Source of the DNA: Sphingobacterium gobiense
GTDB lineage: Bacteria; Bacteroidota; Bacteroidia; Sphingobacteriales; Sphingobacteriaceae
NCBI RefSeq assembly: GCF_002980575.1
Contig: NZ_PVBS01000001.1
Location: 496,001-560,000, forward strand
DNA: 64,000 nt
Direction: 5' to 3'
Shown: in pieces, positions 55,995 to 64,000 of the stretch
Numbering within the stretch: the first letter of the stretch is position 1
Layout of the letters: every line of letters begins with the position of its first letter
Program-made: the position numbers and the translations under genes
The notes under the pieces: generated by a model
The model's input: the letters and a program-made list of their open reading frames with translations, nothing else
Told to the model about the DNA's origin: nothing
The model's database searches: none

Positions 55995-57659
55995 ATGGAA
56001 AAAGAGCGATTATCGTATTTGCAAATACACCCAAAAGATAACGTATTGGTGGCGTTACGCGATTTACCGAAAGGATTTGAGGTGGATTTTGGCGGACAAA
56101 GGTTCGCCTTACGAGAAGGGATCCGAGCGAAACATAAATTCACGATCACGGCCTTAGCGAAAGATGCAGACGTGCTGATGTATGGCGTTTTGGTCGGCAA
56201 AATGAACTACGCGGTTACCGAAGGCGTGGTTATCAGTACGGAAAACTTGCGCCATGCTTCCGACGACTTTAAATTAGGCAATAGAAAGTTAGCTTGGGAG
56301 AAACCGGATGTATCCGCCTTCGAAGGACGCACCTTTAATGGGTTCCACCGTAGTAACGGCACCGTAGGAACGGCCAATTACTGGTTGGTTATTCCATTGG
56401 TGTTCTGTGAAAATAGAAATGTATTAACACTGAAATCTGCATTGGAAGAAAAATTGGGCTATCAGGTAGCGTCAAAAGACTATTCGGACGAAGTGGACGA
56501 ATTAATCGCTCGTTATCAAGCAGGCGCTTCTGTAGATCAACTATTGGCCGTAGACCTTTCCTCAGCGAAAGCCGGTAAGGAGAAAATGCGCTTATTTCCA
56601 AACGTCGATGGCGTGAAGTTTTTGAATCATAACATGGGTTGTGGTGGTACGCGGTTAGATTCGGATGCCCTGTGTGGCTTGCTGGCGGGCTACATTACGC
56701 ATCCTAACGTAGCTGGTGCCACGGTTTTGAGCCTGGGTTGTCAGCATGCTCAAGCTTCGATATTGCGAGACGAAATTACAAAGCGGGACGCGGCATTTGA
56801 TAAACCGTTGTATATTTTCGAACAGCAGTTCGAGGGTACGGAACAAGAGCTGATGCAAAAGGCTATTAAAGCCACTTTTGCAGGGCTTGCGCAAGCAAAT
56901 AAACAAACCCGCCAACCGGCAACTTTAGATAAACTATGTATCGGCTTGGAGTGCGGAGGGTCGGACGGATTTTCGGGTATTTCGGCGAATCCGGCTTTAG
57001 GATATGTATCCGACATGCTGGTGACAATGGGAGGCTCTGTTATCCTAGCCGAGTTTCCAGAACTTTGCGGTGTGGAACAGGAATTAAGCGACCGGTGTAT
57101 TGACGAGGTCACCGCCGAGAAATTTATGCATCTGATGAAGACATACAATGCAAAAGCGGAGGCCGATGGTTCGGGCTTTTATATGAATCCGTCGCCGGGA
57201 AATATCCGGGACGGATTGATCACGGATGCTATAAAATCGGCAGGTGCGGCGAAGAAAGGAGGAAATTCGCCCATAACGGCGGTGGTGGATTATCCGGGAG
57301 TGGTAAACACACCGGGATTGAACCTATTATGTACGCCGGGCAATGATGTGGAAAGCACGACTGCAGAAGTCGCGGCCGGCGCAAATGTTGTACTTTTTAC
57401 AACCGGATTAGGAACGCCAACAGGAAACCCGATCGCACCGGTAGTCAAGCTGTCTACCAACACAAAGATGTTCGAACGGATGCCGGATATTATAGATATC
57501 AACTGTGGTACAATCATCGATGGCGAAGAAACCATCCCAGAAACAGCACACCGGATATTGGATTATGTCATTCAGGTGGCAAGTGGTAATACAAAGCCTA
57601 AGGCGGTGCAGTTAGGACAGGATGATTTTATTCCGTGGCGGAGAGGAGTATCACTCTAA
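55995..57659 (+). CDS. UxaA/altronate dehydratase family, probable L-fuconate dehydratase
   Basis: 554 aa. N-terminal SAF-like domain (LQIHPKDNVLVALRDLPKG...) then the UxaA barrel with HNMGCGGTRLDSDALCG, LSLGCQHAQ, LECGGSDGFSGISANPALG, and GNPIAPVVKLSTN near iron-binding residues. Operon logic calls for L-fuconate dehydration at this point; E. coli-type enolase-superfamily FucD is absent, so this enzyme likely replaces it. Confidence 0.82.
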   Translation: MEKERLSYLQIHPKDNVLVALRDLPKGFEVDFGGQRFALREGIRAKHKFTITALAKDADVLMYGVLVGKMNYAVTEGVVISTENLRHASDDFKLGNRKLAWEKPDVSAFEGRTFNGFHRSNGTVGTANYWLVIPLVFCENRNVLTLKSALEEKLGYQVASKDYSDEVDELIARYQAGASVDQLLAVDLSSAKAGKEKMRLFPNVDGVKFLNHNMGCGGTRLDSDALCGLLAGYITHPNVAGATVLSLGCQHAQASILRDEITKRDAAFDKPLYIFEQQFEGTEQELMQKAIKATFAGLAQANKQTRQPATLDKLCIGLECGGSDGFSGISANPALGYVSDMLVTMGGSVILAEFPELCGVEQELSDRCIDEVTAEKFMHLMKTYNAKAEADGSGFYMNPSPGNIRDGLITDAIKSAGAAKKGGNSPITAVVDYPGVVNTPGLNLLCTPGNDVESTTAEVAAGANVVLFTTGLGTPTGNPIAPVVKLSTNTKMFERMPDIIDINCGTIIDGEETIPETAHRILDYVIQVASGNTKPKAVQLGQDDFIPWRRGVSL

Positions 57660-57688
57660 TTTAATCTTAAAATTAATACTTAAATAAT

Positions 57689-58453
57689 ATGGCAAAGCTA
57701 GATCATAAAGTAGCGATTGTTACAGGGGGCGGTAGCGGTATAGGAAAAGCGATCGCGGAGATTTTTGCGCAAGAAGGAGCTTATGTGCACATTGTAGATT
57801 TAAATGCAGATACGGCACAGTCGGTGGTCGATGGTATTATCGCAACAGGTGGAACAGCAAAATTGCATACCTGTAATGTAGCGGAGCAAGCTGATGTCTT
57901 GCGTGTAGTGGAAAGCATTGGCCGGGTGGATATCCTTGTCAACAATGCCGGAATTGCCCACGTCGGTAATTTGGAAAAGTGTTCGTCAGCAGATTTCGAA
58001 CGGGTGTTTAACGTAAACGTAAAAGGAGCTTACAACGCTCTTTTCGCCGTGGTACCGGTTATGAAGGCCAACGGTGGTGGTGCGATTTTGAACTTAGCTT
58101 CCATAGCATCTGTCGTGGGTATCAGCGATAGATTTGCGTACTCCATGAGTAAAGGTGCTGTTTACGCCATGAGCATGTCTATAGCGCGAGATTACATAGC
58201 GGATAATATCCGTTCAAATTCAATTTCTCCAGCAAGGGTACATACCCCTTTTGTGGATGGGTTCATTGCTAAAAATTATCCTGGGCAAGAGGAGGAAATG
58301 TTTGAGAAGCTCTCCAAATCCCAACCGATAGGTAGAATGGCGAAACCGGAAGAAATTGCTAAATTAGCATTGTTCTTATGTTCTGATGATGCAGGGTTTA
58401 TAACAGGGAACGATTACCCTATCGATGGGGGATTTATTAAGTTGAATAACTAG
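57689..58453 (+). CDS. SDR dehydrogenase, probable 2-keto-3-deoxy-L-fuconate dehydrogenase
   Basis: 254 aa short-chain dehydrogenase: TGGGSGIGKAIAEIFAQ cofactor site, NNAGIAHVG, catalytic Ser-Tyr-Lys in LASIASVVG / YSMSKGAV, and PIDGGF near the end. It lies between the dehydratase and the FAH-family hydrolase, so the position matches oxidation of KDF to the 2,4-diketo acid. Confidence 0.82.
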   Translation: MAKLDHKVAIVTGGGSGIGKAIAEIFAQEGAYVHIVDLNADTAQSVVDGIIATGGTAKLHTCNVAEQADVLRVVESIGRVDILVNNAGIAHVGNLEKCSSADFERVFNVNVKGAYNALFAVVPVMKANGGGAILNLASIASVVGISDRFAYSMSKGAVYAMSMSIARDYIADNIRSNSISPARVHTPFVDGFIAKNYPGQEEEMFEKLSKSQPIGRMAKPEEIAKLALFLCSDDAGFITGNDYPIDGGFIKLNN

Positions 58454-58493
58454 ATAGTATAAGTAGTAAAATTTAAATATCCAATATTATAAA

Positions 58494-59348
58494 ATGAAAT
58501 TAATACGATTCGGAGCGACTGGAAAAGAAAAAATCGGTGTACAGATCGATGGTGTAAATTACGATGTTTCTGCTTTTGGTGGAGATTATAATGAGGCGTT
58601 TTTCGCTGAAGACGGTGTAGCTAGATTAACACAATTTGTGGAAGAAAATAAAGGTAAATTGACGGAAGTGCCGGCAGGGACACGTTTAGGAGCACCTTTT
58701 GCACGCCCTTCTAAAATTGTTTGTATAGGTTTGAACTACAAAGATCATGCTGAAGAAACCGGAGCAGCTATCCCTAGCGAGCCTATTATCTTTATGAAAT
58801 CAACAACGTCGTTGGTAGGGCCTAACGACCAAATCGTTATTCCCAGAAATTCGACTAAGACTGATTGGGAGGTTGAATTTGGTATCGTCATTGGAAAGAA
58901 GGCTTCTTATGTAGATGAAGCGGAAGCATTGAACTACGTGGCCGGGTATGTGTTACATAACGATGTATCGGAACGAGCTTACCAATTGGAACGCGGAGGC
59001 ACTTGGGATAAAGGAAAAGGCTGCGACACGTTTGCACCAATGGGACCCTATATGACTACAGTAGACGAGATTCCAGATATCAATAATGTACGTCTTTGGT
59101 TAAAAGTAAACGGTAAGACCTATCAGGACGGTAATACCGCTAATTTGATTTTTTCCGTGCAGCATGTGGTATCCTATGTGTCACAATTCATGACTTTGTT
59201 ACCAGGTGATGTGATTTCAACCGGGACGCCTGCAGGTGTAGGGTTGGGATTCAATCCTCCAATATACCTGAAAGCGGGAGATGTCGTTGAATTGGGTGCA
59301 GATTATCTGGGCGAATCACGTCAGGAGGTGGTTGCTTATGCGAATTGA
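58494..59348 (+). CDS. FAH family hydrolase, probable 2,4-diketo-3-deoxy-L-fuconate hydrolase
   Basis: 284 aa. KIVCIGLNYKDHAEETGA, PIIFMKSTTSLVGPND, the metal-binding DWEVEFGIVIGKKA, and STGTPAGVGLGFNPPIYLKAGDVVELG are the fumarylacetoacetase-fold marks. Last step of the route, releasing pyruvate and L-lactate. Its stop overlaps the next start by 11 bp. Confidence 0.87.
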   Translation: MKLIRFGATGKEKIGVQIDGVNYDVSAFGGDYNEAFFAEDGVARLTQFVEENKGKLTEVPAGTRLGAPFARPSKIVCIGLNYKDHAEETGAAIPSEPIIFMKSTTSLVGPNDQIVIPRNSTKTDWEVEFGIVIGKKASYVDEAEALNYVAGYVLHNDVSERAYQLERGGTWDKGKGCDTFAPMGPYMTTVDEIPDINNVRLWLKVNGKTYQDGNTANLIFSVQHVVSYVSQFMTLLPGDVISTGTPAGVGLGFNPPIYLKAGDVVELGADYLGESRQEVVAYAN

Positions 59349-60168
59349 TTCACACCAGCACTTTTGGATATTCAATGCCGAACGAGATGCATGGATAACC
59401 GATGAAATGAAGGCCATTCGGCAGAATTTTCTGCCGATCGACCTGGCCGCCGTACTCAAATCGAACGGGATAGATGGTACTATTGCCGTACAAGCGTCGC
59501 AATCACACGAAGAGACACAATTTTTAGTGGATTTGTCAGCGATGTATGCGATGATCAAGGGAGTGGTCGGATGGGTCGATCTGCAATCGGAAGAGATAGC
59601 AGCACATTTAGAACACTTTAGGCAATATCATATCATTAAAGGGTTCAGGCATGTGATCGAGGCAGAAGACGATCCCGATTTTTTGATCCGCCCGGCGTTC
59701 TTGCGAGGGATTAAGGCATTGACGGCATATGATTATACGTACGATTTATTAATCCGTCCAAGACATTATGAAAGCACCTTAACTTGTGTTACACAGAACC
59801 CGAATCAGCGATTTGTTTTAGACCACATGGCGAAACCAGCTGTCCGGACGAAAGAATTCGATGACTGGGCCGAATTTATAACGAAGTTGTCATCCTTCCC
59901 AAATGTGTTCTGCAAGGTCTCTGGATTGGTGACCGAAGCCGATTGGAACAATTGGACAATCGATGATTTCAGGTCTTATATACAGTATGTTATATCTTGC
60001 TTTGGAAAGCAACGCATTATGTTTGGAACGGACTGGCCCGTATGCCTTGTTGCAGCCACATATGAAGATGTGATGAACATAGTAGAGACGATATTAGTCG
60101 ATTTTTCCGAAGCAGAACTGCAGGCCTTTTGGGGTGGAAATGCTGCCCGGTTTTATGGTATAAAGTGA
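59338..60168 (+). CDS. Amidohydrolase, probable L-fuconolactonase
   Basis: 276 aa COG3618-type TIM barrel: MRIDSHQHFWIFN metal site, VGWVDLQS, KGFRHVIEAEDDPDFL, FVLDHMAKP, FGTDWPVCLVAA. Opens the lactone formed by fucose dehydrogenase. ATG 59338 is used, as the longer frame runs over the upstream gene. Coupled to the hydrolase by an 11-bp overlap. Confidence 0.88.
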   Translation: MRIDSHQHFWIFNAERDAWITDEMKAIRQNFLPIDLAAVLKSNGIDGTIAVQASQSHEETQFLVDLSAMYAMIKGVVGWVDLQSEEIAAHLEHFRQYHIIKGFRHVIEAEDDPDFLIRPAFLRGIKALTAYDYTYDLLIRPRHYESTLTCVTQNPNQRFVLDHMAKPAVRTKEFDDWAEFITKLSSFPNVFCKVSGLVTEADWNNWTIDDFRSYIQYVISCFGKQRIMFGTDWPVCLVAATYEDVMNIVETILVDFSEAELQAFWGGNAARFYGIK

Positions 60169-60178
60169 AGCGTAAGAA

Positions 60179-60970
60179 ATGGATTTAAATTTAAAAGACA
60201 AGGTAGTCATCGTAACAGGCGGCGCAAAAGGTATTGGTAAGGCTGTTGTTTTAGCATTGGCAAAAGAAGGTGCATTGCCCGTTATCGTCGGAAGAAAACA
60301 GGAGGATAACGATCTGGTGAAGGCAGAAGTAGAGGCTTTAGGAGGAAGCGCATTTTGCGTTGAAGCGGAGCTCTCCAAGCCCGAAGAATGCAAGAGAGCG
60401 GCGGAGGAAACGTTGACTGCTTTAGGGCGTATCGATGGGCTGGTCAATAACGCCGGCCATAATGACGGGGTAGGACTGATCACCGGAAGCTATGAAAAGT
60501 TTATCGAATCGTTACATAAAAATCTGACGCACTATTATTTAATGGCTCATTATTGTATTGATGCTTTGCGTGTATCTGGCGGCAGTATGGTGAATATTAG
60601 TTCGAAAACTGCGGAAACCGGACAGGGAGGTACGTCAGGCTACGCTGCTTCCAATGGTGGACGAAATGCTCTTACGCGCGAATGGGCGGTAGAGCTTTTG
60701 CCATACCGCATTCGGGTAAACGCCATCGTGGTCGCGGAGTGTGCAACGCCGCAATACGACTCCTGGATACGGACGTTGGATAATCCGGAAGAAACGCTCA
60801 AAAAAATAACCGATCGCATTCCGCTGGAACACCGTATGACTACATCTGAAGAAATAGCAAATACCGCTGTATTTTTGTTATCGGATAAGTCAAGTCATAC
60901 CACCGGACAGCTTATCCATGTGGATGGCGGATATGTACATTTAGACAGGTCGTTAATCAAAGAAGATTAG
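60179..60970 (+). CDS. SDR dehydrogenase, probable L-fucose dehydrogenase
   Basis: 263 aa: VTGGAKGIGKAVVLALAKEG, NNAGHNDGVG, SSKTAETGQGGTSGYAASNGG with Ser-Tyr (Lys position reads Gly-Arg in NGGRN, which should be checked), and HVDGGYVHLD. Operon order suggests L-fucose to fuconolactone oxidation. Closes the operon and overlaps the convergent CDF stop by 4 bp. The Y-x-x-x-K motif reads YAASN, so Lys is absent at its usual place. Confidence 0.78.
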   Translation: MDLNLKDKVVIVTGGAKGIGKAVVLALAKEGALPVIVGRKQEDNDLVKAEVEALGGSAFCVEAELSKPEECKRAAEETLTALGRIDGLVNNAGHNDGVGLITGSYEKFIESLHKNLTHYYLMAHYCIDALRVSGGSMVNISSKTAETGQGGTSGYAASNGGRNALTREWAVELLPYRIRVNAIVVAECATPQYDSWIRTLDNPEETLKKITDRIPLEHRMTTSEEIANTAVFLLSDKSSHTTGQLIHVDGGYVHLDRSLIKED

Positions 60971-61842
60971 TTTTCCTCAAAAGGCTCAATATGTACAAAG
61001 ACATTTCCAATATTGTCTAAGTTGGCGATTAGGTAGTCTTTAAGGTCATGGGCTATCGCGTGTCCCTCGCGTACAGATAAATTGGGATTGACAACGGCAT
61101 GCAAATCTATCTGGAAAAGCATGCCGATTTTTCGGATATAACATTTCTCTATCAATTCGACACCCGCCACATTTAAGGAATGTTGTCGAACTTCCTCCTC
61201 CAGCTCTTCATACCGGTTTTCATCCATAATTTCCGCCAAAGCCGGACGGAATATACCGTAACAATTATAGAGGATCAATCCTGAAGCGAGCAATGCTGCC
61301 CAATCGTCTGCACTTTCGTATCCTTCACCGAAAATTACAGCAATCGATATGCCGACGAAAGCCGCTACAGAAGTGATAGCGTCACTACGATGGTGCCACG
61401 CATCGGCTTTAAGCGAGGAGCTGTTGAGCTTCTTGCTTCTCCGCATGATGACCCGGAAGCAAATTTCTTTCCAGAGTATGATGGCTCCCAATACATATAA
61501 TGTCCACGATCTTGGTGCTTCATGTGGGTTTTGAATGTTATAGATGCTCTCTTTGGCGATAATGAAAGCCGAAACAATAAGGAAAATAACGACGATAAAG
61601 GTAATCAAAGGTTCTATGCGCCCATGTCCATAGGGATGGGTGTGATCCGCGGGGCGCTTAGCATATTTTAGCCCTAATAATACCAAGAAGGACGAAAAAA
61701 TATCCGCGGTAGATTCAATGGCATCGGCAATCAAAGCATGGGAATATCCGAAATAACCTGCAAACCATTTCACCAGTGCCAACAAAAAGTTGGTCAGTAG
61801 ACTAAAATAAGTAGTTTTAATGGCCTTATCCGAGTTTGACAT
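60967..61842 (-). CDS. Cation diffusion facilitator (CDF) transporter
   Basis: 291 aa. Six membrane helices; HALIADAIESTADIFSSFLVLLGL (helix 2, with the metal Asp) and WHHRSDAITS (helix 5) hold the transport site; the cytoplasmic C-terminal domain has HSLNVAGVELIEKCYIRKIG and VHIEPF. Exports Zn, Fe or Mn. ATG 61842 is preferred, with a TACCTTTG box 21 bp before it. Confidence 0.9.
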   Translation of the reverse strand: MSNSDKAIKTTYFSLLTNFLLALVKWFAGYFGYSHALIADAIESTADIFSSFLVLLGLKYAKRPADHTHPYGHGRIEPLITFIVVIFLIVSAFIIAKESIYNIQNPHEAPRSWTLYVLGAIILWKEICFRVIMRRSKKLNSSSLKADAWHHRSDAITSVAAFVGISIAVIFGEGYESADDWAALLASGLILYNCYGIFRPALAEIMDENRYEELEEEVRQHSLNVAGVELIEKCYIRKIGMLFQIDLHAVVNPNLSVREGHAIAHDLKDYLIANLDNIGNVFVHIEPFEEN

Positions 61843-61862
61843 TATTTCGCCTGATTTTCTTT

Positions 61863-61870
61863 CAAAGGTA
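61863..61870 (-). promoter_or_regulatory. -7 box TAnnTTTG for the CDF gene
   Basis: Minus strand TACCTTTG, 20 bp before the CDF ATG and after the stop of the nearer microprotein gene, so the CDF gene need not depend on read-through. Confidence 0.45.
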
Positions 61871-61918
61871 AGGCATTTTAAAATAGAAGTGGGTTGGAGT
61901 GGAAAACTTAATTTGTTA

Positions 61919-62008
61919 TTAAATGATCCTAGCGCACGTGTTGGCAAAAATGATTATCAATACAACGAGTGCTACAATGGTAATTGTGGTATAGGGTGTT
62001 CTTCTCAT
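61919..62008 (-). CDS. 29-aa single-helix membrane microprotein, copy A
   Basis: Starts MRRTPYTTITI and ends IIIFANTCARII; one hydrophobic helix of ~17 residues between a positively charged N-terminus and a Cys near the C-terminus. A GAAAGGA ribosome site precedes the ATG by ~7 bp. Copy B, 197 bp upstream, has identical length, 12 of 29 identical residues (M.RTP.TT..I.A.......F..TCA) and the same upstream boxes. Family unknown. Size, hydrophobicity and tandem layout recall type I toxins or small membrane regulators, but neither is shown. Confidence 0.65.
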   Translation of the reverse strand: MRRTPYTTITIVALVVLIIIFANTCARII

Positions 62009-62022
62009 AACTTCATCCTTTC

Positions 62023-62056
62023 AGTTTTCTATATATACTATAACAAAAGACATGCC
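62023..62056 (-). promoter_or_regulatory. Upstream boxes shared by both microprotein genes, copy A
   Basis: Minus strand GGCAT, then CTTTTG, then AGAAAACT, located 44, 36 and 15 bp before the start codon. The same three boxes precede copy B at 42, 34 and 15 bp. CTTTTG may be part of a -7 element. Confidence 0.5.
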
Positions 62057-62115
62057 CCGCGTAGAGAAAGGATAAAATAAATATAATTTCTGTAGATCAT
62101 CGTTGACCTATGGCT

Positions 62116-62205
62116 TTATTCCAGCCCCGCGCATGTCGTTACAAATAGGAGCACCACCGCTATTATAGCGAGTATCACGAATGTGGTTGCAGGTGTTCTT
62201 TTCAT
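62116..62205 (-). CDS. 29-aa single-helix membrane microprotein, copy B
   Basis: Starts MKRTPATTFVI and ends FVTTCAGLE. Same design as copy A: basic N-terminus, RTP-x-TT, one hydrophobic helix, TCA motif, 29 residues. Where residues are conserved between copies, five codons differ only at the third base (Pro, Ile, Ala, Thr, Ala), which argues for selection on protein sequence. Same strand as YceH (85 bp upstream) and CDF (downstream). Confidence 0.65.
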   Translation of the reverse strand: MKRTPATTFVILAIIAVVLLFVTTCAGLE

Positions 62206-62219
62206 CGTATATGACTGTT

Positions 62220-62251
62220 AGTTTTCTGTTAAAGACTGCAAAAGCTATGCC
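62220..62251 (-). promoter_or_regulatory. Upstream boxes shared by both microprotein genes, copy B
   Basis: Minus strand GGCAT, CTTTTG and AGAAAACT in the same order and nearly the same spacing as before copy A, showing that the duplication unit included the upstream region. Confidence 0.5.
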
Positions 62252-62290
62252 TCGATAATAAAACGATATAAATTACTAAAAAGCGACAGG

Positions 62291-62950
62291 CTAGGACAGT
62301 TGTTCCATCAAGTTGTCGAATTCTCTTTTCAATGTCGCTAATTGTTCCTCCAAAATGCTTACTCGTTCTTCTAATTCCTGCACGCGGCCTGAGGAACTGT
62401 TATCCGAACCACTGGATAGGTTTTCATAATCTTCTTCGTTTATGTCGCCAAGCAAATGTACATAACGAATTTCCTTTTGGCCAGGGCGTTTCGTTAGTTG
62501 TTTTACAAAGGGAGGATCTTGTTCTTGCAGGCGGTTCAATACATCCTGTACCTCATCGATACTTTCAAAATTAAACAATCGACCGGCGTTAGAATTGATT
62601 TCGCCGGGAGTTAACGGACCTCGTAGGATGAGTAGACACAATGCGGCCAATTCTTGTGGAATTAAAGGATACTGCATTGCCAGGTTGTGTTTGTATTTGG
62701 TGACGCGACTGCCGCCACCCACTACCGTCGATATCAAGCCTCTTTTTCGTAGCGTATCCAAGGCTCCTATAATTGTATTTTCATCATAGGAAACGACGGG
62801 TTTTCGGGAAGTTTTCTGGTTACACGCTGTCTGTAACCCGTTCAGGGTCATCGGGTAATATTCTGGTGTCGTTTTGGATTTCTCCAAAAGTGAACCTAAA
62901 ACCCGTAACTCTTCCGCACTTAAAACAGGTAAATTGTTCGTTTCTTCCAT
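62291..62950 (-). CDS. YceH family protein (DUF480)
   Basis: 219 aa. LSAEELRVLGSLLEKSKTTPEYYPMTLNGLQTACNQKTSR is the family's N-terminal winged-helix signature; ALCLLILRGPLTPGEINSNAGRL opens the second. A C-terminal coiled coil (ELEERVSILEEQLATLKREF) follows. Two winged helices suggest DNA or protein binding; function unknown. Divergent from the HDAC-like gene with 81 bp between. Confidence 0.9.
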   Translation of the reverse strand: MEETNNLPVLSAEELRVLGSLLEKSKTTPEYYPMTLNGLQTACNQKTSRKPVVSYDENTIIGALDTLRKRGLISTVVGGGSRVTKYKHNLAMQYPLIPQELAALCLLILRGPLTPGEINSNAGRLFNFESIDEVQDVLNRLQEQDPPFVKQLTKRPGQKEIRYVHLLGDINEEDYENLSSGSDNSSSGRVQELEERVSILEEQLATLKREFDNLMEQLS

Positions 62951-63031
62951 ATTTTGATGAATTGATTCGGTCTGTCGGCTTCGAAGATAAAAAAAATATC
63001 CTTTAACTTCGCGAAAAATAAAACAAGAAAC

Positions 63032-63940
63032 ATGGTATTACCAATAGCTTACCATCCGGCTTATGTGCATCCCTTGCGGACAGGACATCGTTTCCCTATG
63101 GTGAAGTATGAGCTTATTCCTGCGCAATTGCGTTATGAAGGCATCGTGTCGGCGGATAGCTTTTTCCAACCGAACCTTGCCGAAACGCCGACGATTACAT
63201 TGGCACATGATAGGCAATATGTCGATAAGCTAATGGACTGTTCCTTGGATGCAAAAATGGTGCGCAGAATAGGGTTTCCGCTGTCGCAATCGTTGGTAGA
63301 CCGTGAGCGGTATATTCTGGATGGCACCATTCAAGCAAGTTTATATGCTTTGGAACAGGGTGTCGCCTTTAATGTTGCCGGCGGTACACACCACGCCGGA
63401 CGCGATTTTGGCGAAGGTTTCTGTTTGTTTAATGACCAGGCCGTAGCTGCCGCTTATCTGCTGGATAAGGGATTCGCAGCCAAAATCTTGATCATCGATT
63501 TAGATGTACATCAGGGCAACGGCACCGCCCATATCTTTGAGGGGAACCCGCAAGTCTTTACTTTCTCGATGCACGGCGATAAGAACTTTCCCTTTATCAA
63601 GGAATGCTCAGATTTAGATATACCGCTGCCGGATGGGATGGAAGATGAGGCTTACCTAGCTGTATTAAAACGAAACCTCGATAAAATATTTACCATTTTT
63701 GATCCTGATTTTGTGTTTTATCAAGCAGGAGTTGATATTTTAGCGACCGATAAACTCGGAAAGCTTAAATTGACGGCAGCGGGTTGTCAACGCCGGGACC
63801 AAATGGTACTGGATAAATGCCAACAGAAAAGGCTTCCTATACAAATCAGCATGGGAGGAGGTTATTCTGAGCATATAAAAGATATTGTGAATGCTCACGT
63901 GAATACCTATAAGGCAGCCGTTGATATTTTTGGCTTTTGA
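63032..63940 (+). CDS. Histone-deacetylase-family protein (class II-like amidohydrolase)
   Basis: 302 aa. Zn-dependent arginase/deacetylase fold: GGTHHAGRDFGEGFCLFND with the catalytic His pair, IIDLDVHQGNGTAHIF (Asp-x-His metal ligands), FYQAGVDILATDKLG. Acts on acetylated small molecules (polyamines, acetoin or lysine) in bacteria. A TAACTTCG stretch, a variant of the -7 box, lies ~20 bp upstream. Confidence 0.9.
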   Translation: MVLPIAYHPAYVHPLRTGHRFPMVKYELIPAQLRYEGIVSADSFFQPNLAETPTITLAHDRQYVDKLMDCSLDAKMVRRIGFPLSQSLVDRERYILDGTIQASLYALEQGVAFNVAGGTHHAGRDFGEGFCLFNDQAVAAAYLLDKGFAAKILIIDLDVHQGNGTAHIFEGNPQVFTFSMHGDKNFPFIKECSDLDIPLPDGMEDEAYLAVLKRNLDKIFTIFDPDFVFYQAGVDILATDKLGKLKLTAAGCQRRDQMVLDKCQQKRLPIQISMGGGYSEHIKDIVNAHVNTYKAAVDIFGF

Positions 63941-64000
63941 TGAATGAGAAGTTTTGCATAATATCTACATACTATACTAAATACTAAAAAATGTTCTTTC
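63941..64000. other. Window end, no feature seen
   Basis: AT-rich sequence after the deacetylase stop; nothing recognisable. Confidence 0.5.

Overview
The window looks like chromosome of a Bacteroidota bacterium, most likely family Sphingobacteriaceae (Sphingobacterium/Pedobacter-like). This rests on gene content: an ECF sigma/FecR/STN-domain TonB receptor cluster, futalosine menaquinone genes, SPII lipoproteins with short signal peptides, an MQO-free NDH-2, and a tmRNA encoding the tag GEENYALAA. Many starts are also preceded by the Bacteroidota -7 box TAnnTTTG. No rRNA, CRISPR array, complete insertion sequence or canonical tRNA gene was found. Family-level placement is inference from gene style, not from a search.

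Layout. 0.1-4.8 kb: FemAB-like ligase, an ABC-F ATPase divergent from pyrD, and a LapA-like membrane protein. 4.9-13.2 kb: ECF sigma factor, FecR anti-sigma, a large TonB-dependent receptor with no SusD partner, a beta-helix lipoprotein, a second lipoprotein and a small helical protein. 13.3-25 kb: S41 protease, FadL-type porin, a low-complexity lipoprotein, proS, two dehydrogenase-fold genes overlapping at their 3' ends, a luciferase-like oxidoreductase, and MATE and Bcr/CflA exporters. 25-34.5 kb: a SWIM/SNF2 helicase, then a TPP riboswitch and the operon thiS-thiC-tenI-like-thiE-thiG-thiH-thiF. 34.6-37.3 kb: a metallo-beta-lactamase-fold hydrolase, a Lys/Ala-rich repeat protein and ssrA (tmRNA). 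37.3-40 kb: an eroded accessory segment next to the tmRNA, holding truncated hydrolase, nitrilase and GrpB genes plus extra copies of the tmRNA T-arm. 40-47.2 kb: YceI, pirin, NDH-2, hisD-hisG behind a His-rich leader peptide, tyrA and an aminotransferase. 47.3-53.3 kb: MsbA-like exporter, mqnE-phosphatase-mqnA, and a CLC antiporter with fluoride-type motifs. 53.4-61 kb: an AraC regulator divergent from a complete non-phosphorylating L-fucose operon (transport, mutarotase, dehydrogenase, lactonase, dehydratase, second dehydrogenase, hydrolase, giving pyruvate + lactate). 61-64 kb: CDF transporter, two tandem 29-residue membrane microproteins, YceH and a histone-deacetylase-like enzyme.

Most notable: (i) a pair of paralogous 29-aa membrane microprotein genes, duplicated together with their upstream boxes (61.9-62.25 kb); (ii) a 19-codon histidine leader peptide with its own promoter upstream of hisG; (iii) T-arm-derived attachment-like repeats flanking a decayed island downstream of ssrA; (iv) a 27/31-bp duplicated element upstream of fecR and of the beta-helix lipoprotein, a candidate target of the local ECF sigma; (v) a dispersed two-hairpin repeat (1.3 kb and 49.4 kb) whose stems covary.
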